From JAJPJX01 sp964568355 (GTDB lineage Bacteria; Acidobacteriota; Terriglobia; Bryobacterales; Bryobacteraceae): 13,803 nt of DNA. The translations under genes were made by a program, and so were the position numbers. Below, piece after piece: positions 6,506 to 13,348 of the stretch. The notes beneath the pieces were generated by a model. It made no database searches. It was not told the origin of the DNA and was given only the letters and a program-made list of their open reading frames with translations. The stretch spans positions 1-13,803 of the forward strand of contig CAZMRK010000707.1 in the NCBI GenBank assembly GCA_964568355.1. The letters run 5' to 3'. Positions within the stretch are counted from its first letter, which is position 1, and the number at the start of each line of letters is the position of its first letter.

Positions 6506-8929
6506 ATGAACATGCCGTTCCACGATTTGTCCTACTCCTGGCGCCAGATCCGTAAGGCGCGGGGCTTTGCGCTTGCCGTAGTGGCTACGCTGGGGTTGAC
6601 GGTCGGGTTGAGCACGACCGTTTTCAGTGTGCTGGACGCGGTGTTCATCCGGCCGCTGCCCTACCATGAGCCCGAACGGATCTTCTCGGTGACCACGTAT
6701 TCTCCGCAAGGCTACACGCAGCCGGCTTCATACCCTGAGTATCGGGATTGGCGCCGCGATGCGCGCGGATTTTCTGTTCTGGCGGCGTACAACAGCTTCC
6801 GCAGTGTGAACGCCGAGGTTCCCAGCGGAGCGGTATCGCTCGCTGCCGTATCGACCAGCGCGAACTTCTTCGAGGTCTTCGGCGTGAGGCCGGCCATGGG
6901 TAGAACTTTCGAGCCTGGCGAAGAGGAACCGGGACGCGAGAACGTGGCCGTTCTAAGCGATGAAGTCTGGCGCAACGAATTTGCCGGCCGGAGCGACGCC
7001 CTGGGTTCCAAGATCAAGCTGGACGGACGGCTCTATACGGTTATAGGCGTCATGCCGCCAGGCTTTCGCTTTCCCATCAATCGGACGGAGGCCATCTACT
7101 TTCCCTTGACGATGACCGGGAACCAGCGCAACGCCCGAGGCAATCACTGGCTGCCGACAGTAGCGCGCCTGGCGCCCGGCTTTTCGCGCCAGAGCGCCCA
7201 GCAGCAGTTCAACGGCGTCCTGGCGAGGCTGGGAGAGACGTATCCGTCCGCCAAAGGCCGGCGCGCGACCCTGGTGGAACTGAGCACGTTTACTATTGGC
7301 AATACTCGCAACGCGCTGCGGCTGCTGTTCTATGCGGTACTGACGCTGACAGCGCTAGGGTGCGTGAATCTGGCCGGACTGCTCCTCGCCAGGGGTGTTC
7401 GTTTGGAGCACGAAGTGGCGGTGCGTGCCGCGCTGGGCGCCGGACGCTGGCGTCTCATCCGCCAGTTGTTAGCCGAAAGCATCCTCTACTCGATCGCAGG
7501 CGGCGTCTTGGGAATCTTTGTGGCCTATGGTCTGCTGCGGGCGACCCATGTGCTGCTGACAGCAGCGCTGCAGCGCGGAGCGGAAGTACGGATCAATGCT
7601 CCCGTGCTGCTGGCATCGATCGTGGTGGCGGCGCTCACCAGCCTTCTGGCTGGGCTATGGCCGGCGATCCGGCTGTCTGGAACCTCAGTCGCGACGATGC
7701 TGCGCGGCGGCGTGCGGGGCGGAATGGATCGCGGACAGAGCCGGTTGCGGGCGGCGTTTGTTTCCGTCCAGGTCGCTCTGGCGCTGGTGCTGCTGGTGAC
7801 CTCCGGCTTGGTCTTCGCGGCCCTGGCGCGCCTCCAGCAGACGGATTTCGGCTTCGACCCGAAGCACATCCTCGCCACCGAGATCGGCCTGGCGCCGGGT
7901 GCGTATGTGAAGCGCGATCCGGTAGCCACCCTGTACACGCCGCTGCTGGAGCGTGTGCGGGCGATTCCCGGAGTCGAGGACGCCGGGCTCATTCAACTGC
8001 TTCCCATTCAGGCATGGGGCTGGAACAGTGATATCCAGATCGCGGGGCAGCCGCCCAGCCCACCCAATGAGGAGCGCTTGGCCGAGTACCGCATCGTCAC
8101 ACCCGGGTATTTTCGGGTCTTCGGTATCCGTCTGGTTCGCGGCCGTCTGCTCGACGAGAAGTTGGACCTGCCCACGTCGCCGCCAGTACTGGTGGTGAAC
8201 CAGCGCTTCGTGGAGCGCTTTATTCCGGCGGGTACGGATCCGATCGGGCAGGCCATCCAGGAGGGCAGAGAGAAGACGACAATTGTGGGCGTACTGCGCG
8301 ATGTGCGGCAGAGCATTTACAGCCGTCCGCTGGCGGAGATGGACTATGTGATCTCGCAGATGCCGCTCGACATGCGCGCCGATGCGCTGGCGACCATGCA
8401 ACTGGTAGTGCGGACAACAGGACATCCGGAGGCGATCACGGCGGATCTGCGGCGGACTCTCGCGGATCTTGACAAAACAATTCCTTTCCGCGCGCCGCGT
8501 TCAATGGAACAGGTGATCGCCGTGGCTCTGACATTGGAGCGCCTGGAGAACTGGCTGTTCGGCAGCTTCGCCGCGCTGGCGCTGGTACTTGCGCTGGTGG
8601 GACTCTATGGGATGATCAGCCACGAACTGGAGCTTTCGCGGCGGGATCTGGGCATTCGCATCGCGATCGGAGCCACGCGTACGCGCATCTTCACCTTGGT
8701 GTACCGCCGGGTTGGCCTGATGCTGGCTGGCGGCATGGCCGTCGGCGCCTTCGGAACGTGGGCCGCGCGGCGGCTGGTCGGATCCGTCGTGAGGATCGAC
8801 GGGCGGAATGAGGCTGTCACCCTCGCTGTCCTGGCGGTGGCATTTCTGACCGTCGCGCTTCTGGCGGCGCTCCCGGCCGCTCGGCGCGCCGCTGGCGTGG
8901 ACCCCATGACCAGCCTGCGCGAAGAGTAA
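6506..8929 (+). CDS. ADOP-type FtsX/MacB-family permease without its own ATPase
   Basis: This 807-residue membrane protein has two MacB-periplasmic-core plus FtsX units. TM1 is at about residues 21-44, after SYSWRQIRKARG, followed by a periplasmic domain to about 265. A first FtsX bundle spans about 270-391 (AVLTLTALGCVNLAGLLLAR, then EVAVRAALGAGRWRLIRQLL). A new TM starts the second unit at about 415-440 (FVSVQVALALVLLVTSGLVF), followed by a second periplasmic domain and a second FtsX bundle at about 681-807, ending DPMTSLREE. This matches the acidobacterial duplicated orphan permease pattern. The family resembles MacB-like efflux or mechanotransmission permeases, but no ATP-binding domain or adjacent ATPase gene is present, so an ATPase would have to come from elsewhere. 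The substrate is unknown. The start ATG at 6506 has only a weak upstream GAGTG; ATG at 6512 is an alternative. pgk follows after 48 bp. Confidence 0.92.
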   Translation: MNMPFHDLSYSWRQIRKARGFALAVVATLGLTVGLSTTVFSVLDAVFIRPLPYHEPERIFSVTTYSPQGYTQPASYPEYRDWRRDARGFSVLAAYNSFRSVNAEVPSGAVSLAAVSTSANFFEVFGVRPAMGRTFEPGEEEPGRENVAVLSDEVWRNEFAGRSDALGSKIKLDGRLYTVIGVMPPGFRFPINRTEAIYFPLTMTGNQRNARGNHWLPTVARLAPGFSRQSAQQQFNGVLARLGETYPSAKGRRATLVELSTFTIGNTRNALRLLFYAVLTLTALGCVNLAGLLLARGVRLEHEVAVRAALGAGRWRLIRQLLAESILYSIAGGVLGIFVAYGLLRATHVLLTAALQRGAEVRINAPVLLASIVVAALTSLLAGLWPAIRLSGTSVATMLRGGVRGGMDRGQSRLRAAFVSVQVALALVLLVTSGLVFAALARLQQTDFGFDPKHILATEIGLAPGAYVKRDPVATLYTPLLERVRAIPGVEDAGLIQLLPIQAWGWNSDIQIAGQPPSPPNEERLAEYRIVTPGYFRVFGIRLVRGRLLDEKLDLPTSPPVLVVNQRFVERFIPAGTDPIGQAIQEGREKTTIVGVLRDVRQSIYSRPLAEMDYVISQMPLDMRADALATMQLVVRTTGHPEAITADLRRTLADLDKTIPFRAPRSMEQVIAVALTLERLENWLFGSFAALALVLALVGLYGMISHELELSRRDLGIRIAIGATRTRIFTLVYRRVGLMLAGGMAVGAFGTWAARRLVGSVVRIDGRNEAVTLAVLAVAFLTVALLAALPAARRAAGVDPMTSLREE

Positions 8930-8977
8930 CAGCGCAACCTGTTAAGCTGGGATTTCAAGGACGATTGAGAGCCTGAT

Positions 8978-10147
8978 ATGTCGAAACTGTCGATTCGCGA
9001 CCTGGACCTGAAAGGGAAACGGGTCTTTATTCGTGTGGATTTCAACGTGCCACTGGCGCCGGGCGGCCAGGAGATTACCAGTGACAAGCGGATCAAGGCG
9101 TCGCTTCCCACTATCCGCTACGCCCTGGAAAACGGAGCAGCACTGATTCTGGCCTCGCATCTGGGGCGGCCCAAGGGTAAACCGAATCCCGAAATGAGTC
9201 TCAAGCCGGTGGCCAAGCGGCTGGAAGAACTGCTGGGTAAGCCTGTGAAGATGGCCCCCGACTGCATCGGCCCGGAAGTGGAAGCGATGCAGCCTGCGCC
9301 CGGCGAGATTCTGCTGTTGGAGAACCTGCGCTTCCATCCCGAGGAAGAGAAGAACGATGCGGAATTCAGCCGCAAGCTCGCCTCGCTCTGCGACCTCTAC
9401 GTGAACGACGCGTTTGGCTCGGCGCATCGCGCGCACGCGTCCACCGTCGGCATGATCACGTTCGTTCCCAAAGCAGCCGCCGGCTTGCTGATGGAGCAGG
9501 AACTGAAATATCTCACGATGGCCACCACCAATCCGCCGCGGCCGTGCGTGGCGATTCTGGGCGGCGCCAAGGTGTCGGACAAGATCGAGGTGATCTCCAA
9601 CCTGGGCAAGGTTGTGGACAAGCTGCTGATCGGTGGGGCAATGGCCTACACCTTTCTGAAGTCGCAAGACAAGCCCGTGGGCAAGTCCTTGGTGGAAGAC
9701 GATAAGCTGGACCTGGCCAGGAAACTGCTTGCGGATCTCGATGGCAAACTGCTCCTGCCGGTCGATCACGTCGTGGTAACGGAGATCAAGGAAGGCGCTC
9801 CGAACGAGGTGGTCGAGAGTATTCCGGACGGCAAAATCGGCGTGGATATCGGGCCGAAGACAGTAGCTTTGTACGCAGCCGAGATCGCCAAGGCCAAGAC
9901 TGTCGTGTGGAATGGGCCGATGGGGATCTTCGAGAAACCGCCCTTCGACCGCGGCACGGTGGGGGTAGCCAAGGCGGTTGCAGCCTCCGGCGCGACCTCC
10001 ATTGTGGGCGGTGGCGATTCCGAAAAGGCCATCAAATCCGCGGGCGTAGCCGATAAAATCTCGCACATTTCGACCGGCGGCGGTGCTTCCCTCGAATTCC
10101 TCTCGGGTATTACGCTCCCGGGAGTCGCGGCGCTGACGGAAAAATAA
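8978..10147 (+). CDS. pgk: Phosphoglycerate kinase
   Basis: Phosphoglycerate kinase interconverts 1,3-bisphosphoglycerate + ADP and 3-phosphoglycerate + ATP in glycolysis and gluconeogenesis, in the cytoplasm. The 389-residue length fits bacterial PGKs. Family motifs are present in order: RVFIRVDFNVPL (residues 15-26, substrate binding), SHLGRPKG near residue 60, LRFHPEEEKND, NDAFGSAHRAHAS, GGAKVSDKIEVI near residue 193 (hinge and nucleotide side), GPMGIFEKPPFDRGT near 312, GGGDS near 343 and the C-terminal STGGGASLEFLSG. No damage is visible. The ATG at 8978 has a weak GAGAG 6 nt upstream. The usual neighbours (gap, tpiA) are absent. Instead pgk sits 48 bp after a permease gene and directly abuts a propeller-lipoprotein gene. 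No clear promoter was seen in the 48-bp gap, so read-through from upstream or a promoter inside the permease gene is possible. Confidence 0.97.
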   Translation: MSKLSIRDLDLKGKRVFIRVDFNVPLAPGGQEITSDKRIKASLPTIRYALENGAALILASHLGRPKGKPNPEMSLKPVAKRLEELLGKPVKMAPDCIGPEVEAMQPAPGEILLLENLRFHPEEEKNDAEFSRKLASLCDLYVNDAFGSAHRAHASTVGMITFVPKAAAGLLMEQELKYLTMATTNPPRPCVAILGGAKVSDKIEVISNLGKVVDKLLIGGAMAYTFLKSQDKPVGKSLVEDDKLDLARKLLADLDGKLLLPVDHVVVTEIKEGAPNEVVESIPDGKIGVDIGPKTVALYAAEIAKAKTVVWNGPMGIFEKPPFDRGTVGVAKAVAASGATSIVGGGDSEKAIKSAGVADKISHISTGGGASLEFLSGITLPGVAALTEK

Positions 10148-11266
10148 GTGGCCGCAGTTTCACGCCGCCGTCTACTGCTGGCTTCGCTTGCTGCCCTGGG
10201 GTGCGGGTCGCGTAAAGGGACCCGCTTCCCGGGATATGCCTTTGTGGCGAATGCCGCCGGAAATTCTGTAACTGCAATCGATTTGAGCGCGTTCTCGCTG
10301 GCGCATCATTTCGCGCTGGGGGCCTCTCCCACAGCGGTGTTGCCGCATCCTTCGCAGCCGCTCGTCTACGTGCTCACCGCGGCAACCGGCGACATTCACG
10401 AGATCGACGCGCGGCGTATGCGGATCGCGCGCCGCGCGCAATTGAGCGGGCCTGCAATTTCGATGCGCATGGCCCCCGACAACCCCACGCTGTGGGTTCT
10501 GGAGGCGCGCGCGTTGGTGCGCCTCCCCCTCGGCCGTCTGCGCCCTTCCGGGCGCATCCACCTGGAAGCCGACGCGCGGGATTTCGATTTGAGCCGCGAC
10601 CGCAAAGCGGCAATCTGCTTTCCGGACGAGCGGATGGCCGTGATCGGCGACCTGGAGAAGCTGGTCGTAGAGCGAACGGTCCTTCTCGGAGCGGAGCCTT
10701 CGATTATCCGTTTCCGGCCGGACGGGCGCCAGATCCTGGTAGGCAACGCCGGCGACCACACACTCACCATCGCCGAAACGCAGACCGGAAAAATCGCGGT
10801 GAATCTGCCGCTGCCCCTAGAACCGAGGCATTTCTGCTGGGACCCAAGCCTGGGCCAGTTATTCATCAGCGGTCCTGGGATGGACGCGGTCGTGATCGTA
10901 TTCCCGTACCGCACCGAGGTGGCTGAGACGATCCTGGCGGGACGGGCGCCGGACGGGATGGCAGTCTCCGCCAACCCGGCCTATTTGTTTGTGGCGAACC
11001 CGGAAACCTCCACCGTAACGGTGCTCGATATCGATACACGCAAGCTGGTCGCCGTGGTAAGCGTAGGCGAGGAACCGCGATTTCTGCTGGTGACGCCGGA
11101 CAATCAGTACCTCCTGGTATTGAACCGGAGATCAGGAACCATCGCCGTCGTACACATCCCGGCCCTGAGCGTGCGCCGCTACAAACAATCGATGGTAGCC
11201 CCCCTCTTCACCATGATTCCGGCAGGCGCCGACCCGGTCGGCGCCGCCGTAGTAGCAGTAACGTAG
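10148..11266 (+). CDS. Beta-propeller (YncE/YVTN-like) protein, putative Tat-exported lipoprotein
   Basis: This 372-residue protein starts with SRRRLLLASLAALGCG. The twin arginine followed by hydrophobic residues resembles a Tat signal, and Cys19 in AALGC resembles a lipobox, though Leu at -2 is not ideal. The rest consists of repeated propeller strands, for example FPGYAFVANAAGNSVTAIDL, then QPLVYVLTAATGDIHEIDAR, then AYLFVANPETSTVTVLDIDT and QYLLVLNRRSGTIAVVHIPA. This is the YVTN/cytochrome-D1-like seven-bladed propeller pattern. Such proteins are usually periplasmic or surface-bound and act as binding or scaffold modules; no catalytic residues are evident. The start is GTG at 10148, immediately after the pgk TAA with no spacer, so translation is probably coupled to pgk. 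The ribosome binding site is poor. The fold is fairly certain; lipidation, Tat export and function are not. Confidence 0.82.
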   Translation: MAAVSRRRLLLASLAALGCGSRKGTRFPGYAFVANAAGNSVTAIDLSAFSLAHHFALGASPTAVLPHPSQPLVYVLTAATGDIHEIDARRMRIARRAQLSGPAISMRMAPDNPTLWVLEARALVRLPLGRLRPSGRIHLEADARDFDLSRDRKAAICFPDERMAVIGDLEKLVVERTVLLGAEPSIIRFRPDGRQILVGNAGDHTLTIAETQTGKIAVNLPLPLEPRHFCWDPSLGQLFISGPGMDAVVIVFPYRTEVAETILAGRAPDGMAVSANPAYLFVANPETSTVTVLDIDTRKLVAVVSVGEEPRFLLVTPDNQYLLVLNRRSGTIAVVHIPALSVRRYKQSMVAPLFTMIPAGADPVGAAVVAVT

Positions 11267-11284
11267 CGCACACTTTCAGCGTGC

Positions 11285-11308
11285 CGCGTCGACACTTGTG
11301 CCGACGTG
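11285..11308. terminator. Possible hairpin between convergent genes, without a T-tract
   Basis: CGCGTCG at 11285-11291 pairs with CGACGTG at 11302-11308 (one G-T wobble), followed inward by one A/C mismatch, CA-TG pairs and a CTTG loop. It lies in the 43-bp gap between two convergent genes and ends one base before the stop codon of the minus-strand cytochrome gene. A T-tract is absent on both sides, so a classical intrinsic terminator is doubtful. Confidence 0.3.
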
Positions 11309-11309
11309 C

Positions 11310-12698
11310 CTAAAGCGCGCGCAAGAACGCCACCAGGGCCTTCTTCTCATCGCTCGTCAGCGCGGTCTGCGTAACCACGTTAAAGAATTCCACCGTGTCC
11401 TCAATAGTGGGCAGCCGGCCGTCGTGCAGATAGGGCGGCGAGTCCTTCAACCCCCGCAGCGGGAACGTCTTGATCGGACCATCGGCGGAGGCATACCGGC
11501 CATTGATCATCTTGGGCATGTAAAAGCGCTCCGTGCGCATGTTGTGCATCAGGTTGTCCGTGTAATAGGGCGCTGGATGGCAGGAACCGCACTTGGCCTT
11601 CCCAAAGAAGATTTCCTGCCCGCGCAATTCCTCTTGCGTCGCGAGCGCCGGATCGAGCTTGCCATCGATGCCCAGCTTCGGGGCGGGCGGAAAGTCCAGA
11701 AGCGCTTCGAACTCAGCCATAAAATGCACCTGGCTGCCGCGATCGAGGATATTGACGCCCTTCTTGGTCGCAATAACCGGATCACCGTCGAAGTACGCGG
11801 CGCGCTGCTCAAATTCGGTGAAATCCTCCACGGTTTTCATTGCGCGCTGGGAACCGAAGAGGCGCTGGATGTTGACCCCGCGCAGCGAGGGGGTATCGAT
11901 GCGGTGGCGGAACTGCTGCGGCCGGATGTCGCCCACCAGGTGTGTGGCCGCGTTCGTATGACCGTTCGCGTGGCAATCGAAGCAACTGACGCCGCGGCTC
12001 GGGCGCTCCGAGCGCCGGTCTTCGGTCATATTGAACTGCTGCTGGGGAAAAGCCGTGACCAGCAGACGCAAGCCCTCCAACTGCTTGGGATTCAGGACAC
12101 CGTTGAACAGGCGATAGTAGTTGTCGATGGTAACCAGCTCACCTTTGGACACATCACCCAGATCCGGCCGGGTCGTGAGATAAATCGGTGCTGGAAATTC
12201 CGGCAACATGTGATCGGGCAGGTCGTAGTCCAGGTCGAAGCGGGTGAGATCGCGGCCTTCCTGCTTCTTAATCTCATCGATGTGAAATTTGGGGAAAACC
12301 ATGCCGCCTTCGGGGTGGTTGGGATGCGGCAGCGGGAAGAAGCCCTCGGGGAAGACACCGCGCTGGCGGACCTCATCGGGCTTCATTTTGGCCAGAGACT
12401 CCCAGGTCACTCCGGAGGGCAGCTTGACCCGCGGACCAGCTTGAACCGCCTTGCCTTTCGACATAGTGACGCCGGGAGCAGGGCGATTGGAAAGATCGTA
12501 CCGCGCATCCAGCTCCGCCTTCTGGCGGGCCTCGATTTCAGGCTTGGCAGCCTTCATTCGATTCATAATCGAGTTGAACTCTTCTTGAATCACCACCGGT
12601 GCATAGCTGGTCGGCGGTGGCGTCTGCGCCAAAACGGCCAAAACCCCGACGCTGCCGGCGATCAGCAGGCGTCTGGCCTGTGTGGTTGATTTCCGCAT
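11310..12698 (-). CDS. Exported di-haem cytochrome c, peroxidase/MauG-like
   Basis: This 462-residue protein has an N-terminal export signal (MRKSTTQARRLLIAGSVGVL, cleavage near LAQ). Two c-type haem-binding motifs are visible: CFDCH at residues 239-243 and CGSCH at 370-374. Each is followed by a related block: TPSLRGVNIQRLF...MKTVEDFTEF after the first, and FPLRGLKDSPPYLHDGRLPT with IEDTVEFFN after the second. The second block is characteristic of bacterial di-haem cytochrome c peroxidases and MauG-like proteins. The ~235 residues before the first haem motif are unusually long and have no recognised domain. The protein should act in the periplasm, either reducing peroxide or oxidising an unknown partner; the sequence does not separate these. 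The ATG at 12698 has a strong AAGGAG 6 nt upstream. The gene is divergent from the second sigma gene across a 125-bp region containing a large dyad, so shared regulation is plausible. Confidence 0.85.
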   Translation of the reverse strand: MRKSTTQARRLLIAGSVGVLAVLAQTPPPTSYAPVVIQEEFNSIMNRMKAAKPEIEARQKAELDARYDLSNRPAPGVTMSKGKAVQAGPRVKLPSGVTWESLAKMKPDEVRQRGVFPEGFFPLPHPNHPEGGMVFPKFHIDEIKKQEGRDLTRFDLDYDLPDHMLPEFPAPIYLTTRPDLGDVSKGELVTIDNYYRLFNGVLNPKQLEGLRLLVTAFPQQQFNMTEDRRSERPSRGVSCFDCHANGHTNAATHLVGDIRPQQFRHRIDTPSLRGVNIQRLFGSQRAMKTVEDFTEFEQRAAYFDGDPVIATKKGVNILDRGSQVHFMAEFEALLDFPPAPKLGIDGKLDPALATQEELRGQEIFFGKAKCGSCHPAPYYTDNLMHNMRTERFYMPKMINGRYASADGPIKTFPLRGLKDSPPYLHDGRLPTIEDTVEFFNVVTQTALTSDEKKALVAFLRAL

Positions 12699-12748
12699 CT
12701 CTCTCTCCTTACAGCCAGCCGGAGTCGAAGCCCGGCTGCAGTTGTATG

Positions 12749-12806
12749 GTCAACACCGGGGCGATCGAAATATTCCATGGAATATTTCTGTATTCTGGGT
12801 GTTGAC
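12749..12806. promoter_or_regulatory. Concentric double palindrome in divergent intergenic region (candidate operator)
   Basis: A perfect 22-bp palindrome occupies 12767-12788; its left half is GAAATATTCCA. Around it is a second perfect inverted repeat, GTCAACACC at 12749-12757 and GGTGTTGAC at 12798-12806. Both repeats share the same centre (12777.5). The 9-bp stretches between inner and outer arms are not complementary. The element fills the region between the cytochrome start (12698, minus) and the sigma start (about 12824, plus). Position and symmetry suggest a binding site for a dimeric or tetrameric regulator acting on both genes. The factor is unknown. Confidence 0.65.
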
Positions 12807-12810
12807 GGAA

Positions 12811-12820
12811 AGAGGAAGGA
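12811..12820 (+). promoter_or_regulatory. Strong ribosome binding site before a CTG start
   Basis: AGAGGAAGGA contains AGGAAGG and ends 3 nt before the CTG at 12824. It is the only good ribosome binding site near the 5' end of the second sigma gene and supports initiation at the CTG. Confidence 0.5.
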
Positions 12821-12823
12821 TAC

Positions 12824-13348
12824 CTGACCAGTTTTGGCCAAAATCTGCTGGCCTGCCACACGTCGCTTTACCGGTACGCGCGAGCTCTCTCGCACGACCC
12901 GGTAACCGCCGAGGAACTGGTGCAGGAAACCTATCGGCGGGCGCTGAGCGCGCGCAAACGTCCGGAAATTCACACGCCGGACCATATGCGGCCGTGGGCC
13001 TTCACCATCCTGCGGAACGTCTGGCAGAACTCCCGGCGCCTGATCCGGCGCGAAGTGCTGGAGGAAGCACCAGGCGAGGAGATGCACGCCCCCCTCGAGG
13101 AGTCTCCCGAGGCAATCCTGACACGCAAACTCCTCCGGTCGGAGATCATTCAGGCCATCGATGCGCTGCCACAAAGCTTGCGGGAGATTATCGTGCTGCG
13201 TGAGATCGAGGGGCTTTCCTATGCCGAGATCGCCCAGGTGGTGGAATGCCCGGCCGGAACGGTGATGAGCCGCTTGGCACGGGCGCGGCAGATGCTGCGG
13301 AAGCTGTTGATCGGGCTGGCACCGGATTCGCGCGAGGTGGAGCGATGA
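12824..13348 (+). CDS. ECF RNA polymerase sigma factor (second pair), probable CTG start
   Basis: From the CTG at 12824 this is a 174-residue ECF sigma factor. Region 2 covers about residues 8-75 (LLACHTSLYRYARALSHDPV, then TAEELVQETYRRAL, then MRPWAFTILRNVWQNSRRLI). Region 4 covers about 107-162 (AIDALPQSLREIIVLREIEG, then the helix-turn-helix LSYAEIAQVVECPAGTVMSR). This is a canonical ECF layout. The frame is open back to a TGA at 12803-12805. Between that stop and region 2 there is no ATG, GTG or TTG; the first GTG, at 12920, would delete half of region 2. CTG at 12824 is preceded by AGGAAGG and is therefore chosen, with limited certainty. The 3' end overlaps the anti-sigma start by ATGA. 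Upstream lies the concentric dyad and the divergent cytochrome gene. The target regulon is unknown. Confidence 0.85.
   Translation: MTSFGQNLLACHTSLYRYARALSHDPVTAEELVQETYRRALSARKRPEIHTPDHMRPWAFTILRNVWQNSRRLIRREVLEEAPGEEMHAPLEESPEAILTRKLLRSEIIQAIDALPQSLREIIVLREIEGLSYAEIAQVVECPAGTVMSRLARARQMLRKLLIGLAPDSREVER

Noticed and set aside
8942..10066. 374-codon open frame on the minus strand, antisense to pgk
   Set aside because: pgk motifs are complete on the plus strand; the antisense frame is a codon-bias artefact.
11298..12689. 463-codon open frame on the plus strand, antisense to the di-haem cytochrome
   Set aside because: The opposite strand encodes two CxxCH motifs, a signal peptide and a strong ribosome binding site. 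The antisense product shows no family features.
12767..12788. The 22-bp palindrome as a transcription terminator
   Set aside because: It lies between divergent starts, not after a gene, is AT-rich in its arms, has no unpaired loop and is not followed by a T-tract.
12748..12806. The outward-facing TTGAC arms as sigma-70 -35 boxes
   Set aside because: At about 17 bp beyond each arm no TATAAT-like -10 sequence is present; on the plus side that position already falls on the proposed start codon.
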